A DNA stretch of 12,058 nt, from positions 1 through 12,058 of the forward strand of contig JAPLAJ010000076.1 of NCBI GenBank assembly GCA_026393335.1. The letters are read 5' to 3'. The translations under genes were made by a program, and so were the position numbers. Below are positions 6,264 through 12,058 of the stretch, one piece after another. This DNA comes from Rhodoluna sp. (GTDB taxonomy: Bacteria; Actinomycetota; Actinomycetes; Actinomycetales; Microbacteriaceae). Numbering within the stretch: the stretch's first letter is position 1; every line of letters begins with the position of its first letter. A model generated the notes under the pieces. That model saw only the letters and a list, made by a program, of their open reading frames with translations. It searched no databases and was not told the DNA's origin.

Positions 6264-7535
6264 TTAGCTCTTCTTCGATGGTGTGATTAGTTCAGCTCCA
6301 CCAAGGTATGGACGAAGGGCTACAGGGATACGAACTGAGCCATCTTCTTGCTGGTGGTTTTCTAAGATAGCTACCAACCAACGAGTAGTTGCAAGGGTTC
6401 CGTTTAGGGTAGCGGCAATAGCTGTCTTGCCATCTTCCTTGCGGTATCTAACGTTTAGTCTTCTTGCCTGATAGGTAGTGCAGTTAGAAGTTGATGTTAG
6501 TTCTCTATAGGTCTCTTGGGTTGGGACCCAAGCTTCAGCATCAAACTTACGAGCAGCACTGGAACCTAGATCTCCTGCTGCGGTGTCAATAACACGATAT
6601 GGAAGTTCACACTTCTTCAACATCTCTTCTTGCCAGGCAAGAAGTTTCCTGTGTTCTTCATCTGCTTGCTCTGGTTCAACGTAAGAGAACATCTCTAGTT
6701 TGTTGAACTGGTGAACGCGAAGAATTCCTTTGGTATCTTTTCCGTGCGATCCAGCTTCACGACGGTAACAAGTTGACCAACCTGCATATCTCTTCGGGCC
6801 ATCACTTAGATCAATGATTTCGTTGCTGTGATATCCAGCAAGTGCTACCTCACTTGTGCCAGTTAGATATAGATCATCTGCTGGCAGGTAATAAATTTCA
6901 TCAGCATGTTCACCTAGGAAACCTGTTCCTGCCATAACTTCTGGCTTGACAAGAGTTGGTGTGATTAGCGCTGTGAAGTTAGCGTTAGCTGCTTGATCTA
7001 AAGCAAGGTTCATAAGAGCAAGTTCTAGTCTGGCTCCCCAACCTTTTAGGAAATAAAATCTTGAACCAGAAATCTTCACACCACGTTCAATGTCAATAAC
7101 ATCAAGTAGTTCACCAAGTTCAACGTGATCTCTTGGAGTGAAACTAAAGTTTGGTTTTGTTCCTTCTTCACGAATTACAACAAAGTTGTCTTCGCCACCA
7201 ACTGGAACACCTTCGATAACAACGTTCTCAATCTTTAGAACAATGTTGTTCAATTCTGTTTGGTAATCAGCAGCTTTTTGTTCTGCAGCTTTCACTCCAG
7301 TAGCAAGTTCTTGGCCTTCAGCTATTAGCTTTGCTCGCTCCTCAGGAGATGCACCAGCAACAAGTTTGGCTTTGGCATTCTGCTCTGCTCTTAGGTTTTC
7401 AAACTCGGCTTGAGCTTTTCTCCAGTTGTCATCAGCCTTAGCAGCTTGGTCAACTAGATCCTCGCTAGCGCCTCTAGCTCTCTGTGAAGCTTTGATGGCT
7501 GCAGGATTCTCTCTGAGCAGGTTGGCATCAATCAT
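6264..7535 (-). CDS. serS: Seryl-tRNA synthetase
   Basis: Class II aminoacyl-tRNA synthetase that charges tRNA-Ser in the cytoplasm. At 423 residues it has the normal length. Residues ~1-105 form the N-terminal helical hairpin (rich in Lys, Glu, Ala) that grips the long variable arm of tRNA-Ser. The catalytic core shows the serine-binding TSE triad (227-229), motif 2 CYRREAGSHGKDTKG (256-270) with HQFNKLEMF (275-283), and motif 3 NGTLATTRWLVAILENHQ (378-395), a version typical of Actinobacteria. The opening MIDANLLRENP confirms the start. It lies 15 bp after pheA. It has no convincing Shine-Dalgarno sequence, but has TAACCT at -12 to -7 inside a palindrome. tRNA-Ser(UGA) is about 0.9 kb downstream. 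Confidence 0.97.
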   Translation of the reverse strand: MIDANLLRENPAAIKASQRARGASEDLVDQAAKADDNWRKAQAEFENLRAEQNAKAKLVAGASPEERAKLIAEGQELATGVKAAEQKAADYQTELNNIVLKIENVVIEGVPVGGEDNFVVIREEGTKPNFSFTPRDHVELGELLDVIDIERGVKISGSRFYFLKGWGARLELALMNLALDQAANANFTALITPTLVKPEVMAGTGFLGEHADEIYYLPADDLYLTGTSEVALAGYHSNEIIDLSDGPKRYAGWSTCYRREAGSHGKDTKGILRVHQFNKLEMFSYVEPEQADEEHRKLLAWQEEMLKKCELPYRVIDTAAGDLGSSAARKFDAEAWVPTQETYRELTSTSNCTTYQARRLNVRYRKEDGKTAIAATLNGTLATTRWLVAILENHQQEDGSVRIPVALRPYLGGAELITPSKKS

Positions 7536-7538
7536 TAT

Positions 7539-7553
7539 TAAAGGTTACCTTTA
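7539..7553 (-). promoter_or_regulatory. 15-bp palindrome with candidate -10 before serS
   Basis: TAAAGGT-A-ACCTTTA is a perfect inverted repeat with 7-base arms and a single central base. It overlaps the pheA stop codon and ends 3 bases before the serS ATG. Its TAACCT (7542-7547) lies exactly at -12 to -7, as in leaderless promoters. The symmetry may also mark an operator, but no regulator is identified. Confidence 0.4.
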
Positions 7554-8498
7554 GCGTCCTGCTCGTAGCTTGTTTAGCCACGACTCTGCTGAAGAGAACT
7601 CCTTATTGGAGTTGTTCCCCTCATGCTTGCTGTTCTTCTTATCAGCTCTAGGGTATGAACCTAGGAAGGTTACCTTCGGGCTGAATCTATGCAATCCCAT
7701 CAGTGCCTCTGCCATTGCATCATCGTTGATGTGTCCTTGAGCATCAATATTGAAACGGTATCTACCGAGCTGATCACCAATAGGTCTGGATTCAATTCTG
7801 CTTAAGTTCACACCTCTGGCAGCAAACTGCTCGAGCATTTCAAGAAGTGCGCCAGGTCTATCTTCAGGTAGTTCAACAATTACTGAAGTCTTATCTTTGC
7901 CAGAAGCTTTAGTTGGTTTTGCATTCAAACCAATTTCAATAAATCTTGTTTGAGCATTTTTGTTATCACCGATGTTCTTGGCAAGAACAGTTAGCTTGTA
8001 ATGATCAGTGATGCTCTTGGCAGCGATAGCCGCATCAGCTAATGGGCTATCGGTTAGAAGATCTAAGGCAGCTGCGGCAGTTGAAGTTGCCGGTAAATGT
8101 GAATGAGAAGGAATGTTCTCCTGAAGCCAGCCACGGCACTGGGCAAATGCGGTTGGATGCGTGCTGATTACTTTAACATCAGCTAGCTTGGTGCCAGGTC
8201 TTGCAACAAGGTTGAAAGTGATTGGCACAAGATACTCACCATATATACGTATGTCTGTTGTGTTAGCTAGAGCATCAAGAGTTGCTGACACACCGCCTTC
8301 GATTGAGTTCTCAACTGGAACAATTGCTCGAAAAGCACTTCCATTGATCACGGCATCGATGGCTTCACTAACTGTTGAAACAGGTAGGTGGTTGGCATTC
8401 TTGGCATTTTTAACTTGCGCCAGGGCAAGCTCAGTAAAGGTACCAACTGGACCTAAGAAGGCATATGTTGGTTTTCTGCTATTTACTGATTTGGCCAT
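7551..8498 (-). CDS. pheA: Prephenate dehydratase (PDT plus ACT domains)
   Basis: Converts prephenate to phenylpyruvate, the committed step to phenylalanine, in the cytoplasm. It is a stand-alone dehydratase of 315 residues with no chorismate mutase domain. The catalytic domain begins YAFLGPVGTFTE (12-23), contains VPVENSIEGGV (60-70) and STHPTAFAQC (112-121), and ends with the catalytic NAQTRF (181-186). The ACT regulatory domain (~204-283) keeps the phenylalanine-binding motifs GALL (216-219) and ESRP (236-239), so feedback inhibition by phenylalanine is expected. After ~285 there is a charged 30-residue tail (KKNSKHEGNN...) not seen in a minimal enzyme. It lies 21 bp after the vanY-like gene and 15 bp before serS. 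No Shine-Dalgarno sequence is seen; TAACCT lies at -12 to -7. Confidence 0.96.
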   Translation of the reverse strand: MAKSVNSRKPTYAFLGPVGTFTELALAQVKNAKNANHLPVSTVSEAIDAVINGSAFRAIVPVENSIEGGVSATLDALANTTDIRIYGEYLVPITFNLVARPGTKLADVKVISTHPTAFAQCRGWLQENIPSHSHLPATSTAAAALDLLTDSPLADAAIAAKSITDHYKLTVLAKNIGDNKNAQTRFIEIGLNAKPTKASGKDKTSVIVELPEDRPGALLEMLEQFAARGVNLSRIESRPIGDQLGRYRFNIDAQGHINDDAMAEALMGLHRFSPKVTFLGSYPRADKKNSKHEGNNSNKEFSSAESWLNKLRAGR

Positions 8499-8504
8499 AG
8501 ATAA

Positions 8505-8510
8505 AGGTTA
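8505..8510 (-). promoter_or_regulatory. Candidate -10 (TAACCT) for leaderless pheA
   Basis: TAACCT lies at -12 to -7 of the ATG. It sits in a 9-base string (TAACCTTTA) that is also found, at the same distance, before serS. No purine-rich ribosome site and no good -35 are present. Confidence 0.45.
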
Positions 8511-8519
8511 ACGCAGATG

Positions 8520-9239
8520 CTAGTAGTTCGGGGCTGAAGGAAGACCGAAGAACTTCTCTAAGGTTTTTACCTTGTCATCATGCATAACTAGTGCAAGGCC
8601 GATACCAACGTAGCGAAGGTGCCAAGGTTCATACTGATAGCCGGTAATGGCGGTTTCATTGTTGGGATATCTAATGATGAAGCCATATTTATAGGCGTTA
8701 GCCGCTAACCATAGCCCAGCCTTGGTCTGACCAAAGCAAACTCTGATCTGACAGCCTTGATTCCTAGCTGACACATCCATAGCCCAGCCGGTTTGGTGCT
8801 CTGAGTAGCCAGGTCTAGCAGCTAGGGCTTCGCCCACCTTTAATCCGTACCTCTTTACCTGACGATCGTAAATAACCTTTTGTTCTGCATAAGACCTATA
8901 AGCACTTTGAATGATGAGGCTGCCTTTGCCCTGTTTCTTCATGGCCATGGCTAACCTGTAAGAGGCTGTCGATGCTTCTTTTCTAAGCTTGCGACCATAC
9001 GGATTGGCATTGAGGGCTCCAAACTTAGGGGCAACCAGATCTGTTGGCACATATTTGATTGGGTTTAGTGGTCTCTGCTTGTTGACAATAATCCAAATAG
9101 ATTCAGGTAGCTCTGTGGACTGCGAAGCAAGGCTAGTTGCCTTAGCGGGTGTAGGGTTATTTACCGCGGGAAGTAATATAACGGCCAAGAGCCCTAAGCC
9201 AAGAATTCTGGCACTTGTGTTCTTTAATTTTCTTCCCAT
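8520..9239 (-). CDS. Exported VanY-type D-alanyl-D-alanine carboxypeptidase (M15B)
   Basis: A zinc peptidase predicted to trim the terminal D-Ala from peptidoglycan stem peptides outside the membrane. The 239-residue protein starts with a basic MGRKLKN followed by a hydrophobic stretch (~11-26) and AKA around 32-34, consistent with a cleaved signal peptide. The M15B signatures are SAYRSYAEQ (112-120), PGYSEHQTGWAMDVS (143-157) with zinc ligands His148 and Asp155, and EPWHLRYVG (204-212) with catalytic Glu204 and zinc ligand His207. Cys163 and Cys168 could form a disulfide. Nothing here suggests vancomycin resistance: no vanHAX or two-component genes are nearby, so a housekeeping wall role is likely. 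It is the first gene of the leftward run towards pheA and serS, and is divergent from the MFS gene with only 41 bp between starts. Confidence 0.93.
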   Translation of the reverse strand: MGRKLKNTSARILGLGLLAVILLPAVNNPTPAKATSLASQSTELPESIWIIVNKQRPLNPIKYVPTDLVAPKFGALNANPYGRKLRKEASTASYRLAMAMKKQGKGSLIIQSAYRSYAEQKVIYDRQVKRYGLKVGEALAARPGYSEHQTGWAMDVSARNQGCQIRVCFGQTKAGLWLAANAYKYGFIIRYPNNETAITGYQYEPWHLRYVGIGLALVMHDDKVKTLEKFFGLPSAPNY

Positions 9240-9245
9240 AGAAGA

Positions 9246-9251
9246 AGTCTA
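9246..9251 (-). promoter_or_regulatory. Candidate -10 (TAGACT) for leaderless vanY-like gene
   Basis: TAGACT lies at -12 to -7 of the ATG at 9239, and there is no Shine-Dalgarno sequence. On the plus strand the partly overlapping TAACTT (9250-9255) could serve the divergent MFS gene. The two lie in an AAGT-N3-ACTT inverted repeat. Confidence 0.45.
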
Positions 9252-9280
9252 ACTTTCATAAATCAAGAAAAGAGAACACC

Positions 9281-10939
9281 ATGGCACGCGCAGAACGCAA
9301 AGCCGCAGCAGCAGAGTCAGCACTTACCGGTGTAATGACTCACAGACAAATCATGTTCGTACTTTTTGGCCTCATGGCTGGAATGTTCCTATCAGCTTTA
9401 GATCAAAGCGTTGTTGGAACAGCAATGCGAACAATTGCCGATGACCTAAATGGATTATCTGCTCAGGCTTGGGTAACTACCGCTTACCTAATCACCTCAA
9501 CTATCGCTACACCTATATATGGAAAGCTAGGTGACATCTTCGGACGCCGCAAGCTATTCATCGCTGCGATAACCATATTCATTTTTGGTTCTGTTATCTG
9601 TGGTTTTGCAACCACCATGTATGAGCTAGCTGCCTTCCGAGCTATTCAGGGAATTGGTGCTGGTGGTCTATTCGCTCTTGCTCTAACCATTCTTGCTGAC
9701 ATCGTGCCACCTAGAGATAGAGCACGTTACCAGGGAATGTTCCTGGCTGTCTTTGGTACCTCAAGCGTTCTTGGTCCACTAATTGGTGGACTGCTTGCTG
9801 GCATGGATAGCTTTATCGGTATAACTGGTTGGCGCTGGATCTTCCTAATGAACATTCCTATTGGTGCCATTGCATTGCTGTTGGTTGTTTCATTCCTACA
9901 CGTACCTCACCTAGAAGCTAAGAGCAAGCGCATTGACTGGTGGGGTGTTCTTACCATCATCGTTGGTGTTGTGCCACTTTTGATTGTGGCCGAGCAAGGT
10001 CGCGAATGGGGCTGGGCTTCAACTAACGCCATTGCTTCTTATGCACTTGGTGTAGTTGGAATCGTTTCGTTTATCATCATTGAAAGAAAAATGGGCGAAG
10101 ATGCAATTCTTCCGCTGCACATTTTCAAGTCAAGAACCTTCTCACTGACAACTCTGCTTGGAGTAATAGTTGGTATGGGTATGTTTGGTGGAATGATCTC
10201 TCTCCCACTAGTTCTACAAATTGTTTATGGAGCGACCCCTACCGAATCTGGTTACCTAATGATCCCGATGGTGATGGGTCTGATGACTGCATCAATCCTC
10301 AGCGGTCAAATAACTAGTAAGACTGGTAAGTACAAGATCTTTATGGTTTTAGGAACAGCACTTATGTCTGTTTCATTCCTATACCTATCAACACTTGTAT
10401 ACACATGGGCAATCTGGCAGATCTCAATCGGAATGGTGATCATGGGTCTAGGTCTAGGACAGATGATGCAAACCCTAACCATTGCATCTCAAAACGCTGT
10501 TGAAGCTAAAGACATTGGTGTGGCAACTTCATCATCAACATTCTTTAGACAGATGGGTGGAACTTTAGGTGTTGCTGTCTTCCTTTCAATCTTGTTCAAC
10601 AGCCTTGCTGACAAAGGCTCTGAGATTGGGAAGAAGATTCAGCAAGCCATTGCTGCCAACCCTGGGTTACTCAACGATCCTCGCAACGAAGCATTCAGCT
10701 CAGGTCAAGATATTAATGCCTTGATTCAGACTGATTCATCCTTCTTGAAGACCGCAAGCCCAGAGCTTGCAAACCCAATCAAGCAGGCCTTCGCCGAGTC
10801 AACTGCGACCGTCTTTATTGCTGCTGCCGGAGTAGTTGTCATTGCCTTTGCACTGTCCCTGTTTATCAAGGAGATGGCTCTTCGCACCAAGTCAGGTGTT
10901 CAGGAGAAGGCAGAGCAGGCTGCTGCTTCAATGCAATAA
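9281..10939 (+). CDS. MFS multidrug efflux transporter, DHA2 (EmrB/QacA) family
   Basis: A 552-residue proton-antiport exporter of the 14-helix DHA2 class in the cytoplasmic membrane. Visible motifs: LDQSVVGTAMRTI (40-52), the DHA2 TM1 motif with its acidic Asp41; GKLGDIFGRRK (81-91), MFS motif A in the loop between helices 2 and 3; FRAIQGIGAG (119-128), motif B; GTSSVLGPLIGG (159-170), the antiporter motif C; and GWRWIFLMNIPIG (183-195). A ~75-residue loop before the last helix (about 440-515) is hydrophilic, as in QacA-type proteins. The Ala/Lys/Gln tail is cytoplasmic. Substrates cannot be predicted, and no TetR- or MarR-type regulator lies adjacent. The ATG is preceded by a modest AAGAG ribosome site. 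Transcription should end at the terminator at 10952-10995. Confidence 0.93.
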   Translation: MARAERKAAAAESALTGVMTHRQIMFVLFGLMAGMFLSALDQSVVGTAMRTIADDLNGLSAQAWVTTAYLITSTIATPIYGKLGDIFGRRKLFIAAITIFIFGSVICGFATTMYELAAFRAIQGIGAGGLFALALTILADIVPPRDRARYQGMFLAVFGTSSVLGPLIGGLLAGMDSFIGITGWRWIFLMNIPIGAIALLLVVSFLHVPHLEAKSKRIDWWGVLTIIVGVVPLLIVAEQGREWGWASTNAIASYALGVVGIVSFIIIERKMGEDAILPLHIFKSRTFSLTTLLGVIVGMGMFGGMISLPLVLQIVYGATPTESGYLMIPMVMGLMTASILSGQITSKTGKYKIFMVLGTALMSVSFLYLSTLVYTWAIWQISIGMVIMGLGLGQMMQTLTIASQNAVEAKDIGVATSSSTFFRQMGGTLGVAVFLSILFNSLADKGSEIGKKIQQAIAANPGLLNDPRNEAFSSGQDINALIQTDSSFLKTASPELANPIKQAFAESTATVFIAAAGVVVIAFALSLFIKEMALRTKSGVQEKAEQAAASMQ

Positions 10940-10945
10940 GCAGTA

Positions 10946-10974
10946 TTGAACTAAACCCTTGGTATCTATAACTG
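10946..10974 (+). promoter_or_regulatory. Possible thiB promoter overlapping the terminator
   Basis: TTGAAC (10946-10951) and the loop sequence TATAACT (10967-10973) are 15-16 bp apart and would start transcription near 10980, just before the riboswitch. It is the only promoter-like pair in the 60 bases between the MFS stop and the aptamer, but it is embedded in the terminator hairpin. Weak inference. Confidence 0.3.
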
Positions 10975-10995
10975 ATGCCAAGGGTTTATTCTTTT
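10952..10995 (+). terminator. Rho-independent terminator of the MFS gene
   Basis: A 15-bp stem (10952-10966 with 10974-10988, one G-T wobble, core AAACCCTTGG/CCAAGGGTTT) with a 7-base loop is followed by TTCTTTT. It starts 12 bases after the MFS stop codon. The T-rich tail coincides with the proposed P1 strand of the riboswitch. Confidence 0.85.
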
Positions 10996-11085
10996 AATAC
11001 ACGGGAGTCCGAAAGTATCGGACTGAGAAGAAGCTAAAGCTAAAAACCGTCAAACCTGAACTGGATAATGCCAGCGTAGGAAGGA
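10989..11085 (+). ncRNA. TPP (THI-element) riboswitch
   Basis: The conserved landmarks occur in order: ACGGGAG (11001-11007), CTGAGA (11023-11028), ACCTGAACTGGATAATGCC (about 11054-11072) and AGCGTAGGAA (11073-11082). P3 is AGTCCGA/TCGGACT (11006-11012 with 11018-11024) and P5 is CTGG/CCAG (11061-11064 with 11071-11074). A possible P1 pairs TTCTTTT (10989-10995) with GGAAGGA (11079-11085), which is the thiB ribosome site. No terminator hairpin follows. Together these suggest that thiamine pyrophosphate shuts off translation of thiB by hiding the Shine-Dalgarno sequence. The aptamer call is firm; P1 and the mechanism are inferred. Confidence 0.95.
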
Positions 11086-11088
11086 AAA

Positions 11089-12058
11089 ATGAAACGCATA
11101 TTTGTATTAGTAACAGTTGCACTCTCCCTTGGGCTAACTGCCTGCACAAACAATGCCGTAGCTGGTGTCACTCTTGTGGCTCACGATTCTTTTGTCATCA
11201 GTGATGAATTGATAGCTGAAGCAAAAAGACTAAGTGGTCCAAACTTTAGAATCATCCGAGCGGGGGATGTAGGTGAGATGACCGGTAAGTTGGTCCTAAC
11301 CAAAGGTGCACCTATCGGTGATGTTGTCTATGGCATCGATAACACTTTTGCAAGCGTAATTGAATCTAATGAAGTCATAGGTGCTTCAAGTGAATTAGTT
11401 CCAATTGACTTTGCCGATATCTGCTTCAATGTTGACATTCAATACTTCAAGAATAAGAACCTTGCTATCCCAGATCACTGGAAAGAACTTATTCAACCTA
11501 AATACAAGAACCTAACAGTGATTGAAAATCCAAATCTTTCATCTACTGGTATGGGTTTTCTAGTGTCAACTTTTGCAGCATTTGCTAACGATAAGGAAAC
11601 AACTAACTGGTGGACTGCCTTTAGAGATAATGGGGTGAAGATTGCAGGTAGTTGGGAAGATGCTTACTACACCGACTTCTCAGCTTCTGCAGGTAAGGGT
11701 AAGTACCCGATAGTTCTGTCATATTCATCTTCACCGGCTGATGAAGTTGATGAGAATGGAAATGCAAAAACTGTTGCACTTAGGAAAGATTGCTTCAGAC
11801 AGATTGAGTACGCAGGCGTACTTCGTAACGCCAAGAATGCTCCTGGTGGAGAAACTCTAATCAAATTTATGTTGAGCAAGGCCTTCCAAGAAGCACTTCC
11901 AGCAAGCATGTATGTCTATCCAATTGATGAGAGTGTCACATTACCTGAGTCTTGGACTCTTAGAGCACCTGCCGCCATCACAACTATTGGTGGAGATCTA
12001 GACATTGCTAAAAATCGTTCAGCTTGGCTAAGTGCCTACAACAAAGTGTTTGACGTTG
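11089..12058 (+). CDS. thiB: Thiamine ABC transporter substrate-binding lipoprotein, 3'-truncated
   Basis: The frame is open from the ATG to the window edge (323 codons), so the end is missing. Residues 1-19 form a lipoprotein signal ending in the lipobox LTAC (Cys19), so the protein is tethered to the outer face of the membrane. The mature part resembles TbpA/ThiB-type periplasmic-binding proteins: TLVAHDSFVISDEL (~26-39), IRAGDVGEM (~55-63), KGAPIGDVVYGIDN (~71-84), VPIDFADIC (~104-112), and a second-lobe WW with SYSSSPADEV near residues 210-222. The upstream TPP riboswitch independently points to thiamine or a close precursor as ligand. The permease and ATPase genes (thiP, thiQ) would be expected beyond the right edge. 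The start is set by AGGAAGGA 3-7 bases upstream. Confidence 0.92.
   Translation, partial: MKRIFVLVTVALSLGLTACTNNAVAGVTLVAHDSFVISDELIAEAKRLSGPNFRIIRAGDVGEMTGKLVLTKGAPIGDVVYGIDNTFASVIESNEVIGASSELVPIDFADICFNVDIQYFKNKNLAIPDHWKELIQPKYKNLTVIENPNLSSTGMGFLVSTFAAFANDKETTNWWTAFRDNGVKIAGSWEDAYYTDFSASAGKGKYPIVLSYSSSPADEVDENGNAKTVALRKDCFRQIEYAGVLRNAKNAPGGETLIKFMLSKAFQEALPASMYVYPIDESVTLPESWTLRAPAAITTIGGDLDIAKNRSAWLSAYNKVFDV

Noticed and set aside
8161..8511. Plus-strand open frame of 116 codons across pheA
   Set aside because: It is an antisense shadow of the conserved pheA coding sequence with no domain or start signal. The other short plus-strand frames inside sdaA, HAD, serS and the vanY-like gene were rejected for the same reason.
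8520..9239. Vancomycin-resistance determinant (VanY)
   Set aside because: The family match is to M15B carboxypeptidases in general. No vanHAX or vanRS genes are near, so resistance is not supported.
11667..11909. Minus-strand 80-codon open frame inside thiB
   Set aside because: It lies antisense within a gene with clear family motifs and has no ribosome site or recognisable product.

Overview
The window looks like chromosomal DNA from a low-GC (mid-40s % by eye), small-genome actinobacterium. A planktonic Microbacteriaceae-type (Luna-like) organism is my best guess. The reasons are an actinobacterial form of seryl-tRNA synthetase motif 3 (NGTLATTRW), the pheA-serS-HAD order, a VanY-type peptidase and an LCP-family envelope protein, tight intergenic spacing, and an apparent mix of leaderless and Shine-Dalgarno starts. 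The taxon is inferred, not proven. No CRISPR array, insertion sequence, prophage or toxin-antitoxin module is visible.

Layout. Bases 1-1234 (+) hold the 3' part of a secreted protein with four Ig-like repeats; the last repeat is out of frame, so the gene is interrupted or contains a sequence error. Bases 1238-3943 (-) form a tight three-gene unit transcribed sdaA, then a VOC-fold protein, then an SbtA-type bicarbonate permease. Bases 3978-5225 (-) encode an LCP envelope protein. A tRNA-Ser(UGA) follows at 5275-5362 (-). Bases 5430-9239 (-) carry vanY-like peptidase, pheA, serS and a Cof-type HAD phosphatase in transcription order. The + strand from 9281 carries a 14-TM drug-efflux-type MFS gene with a strong terminator. 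Then come a TPP riboswitch and the start of a thiamine ABC transporter (thiB), which runs off the right edge.

How the genes fit together. sdaA turns serine into pyruvate and ammonia, while the permease probably imports bicarbonate. The pair could feed anaplerotic carboxylation of pyruvate, but this is inference from linkage. serS and tRNA-Ser lie in the same neighbourhood. The LCP protein and the carboxypeptidase act on the cell wall. thiB under a TPP riboswitch indicates thiamine (or precursor) scavenging.

Regulatory reading. Four minus-strand genes (sdaA, serS, pheA, vanY-like) have a TANNNT hexamer exactly at -12 to -7 of the start codon, the layout expected for leaderless transcripts. 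Three others (VOC, LCP, HAD) instead have a clear Shine-Dalgarno sequence. At 10946-11085 a terminator, a possible promoter and the riboswitch P1 stem share the same bases. I do not see a convincing new multi-gene system. The most useful second looks are the frameshift, the leaderless pattern, the serine/bicarbonate unit, and the overlapping terminator-riboswitch region.
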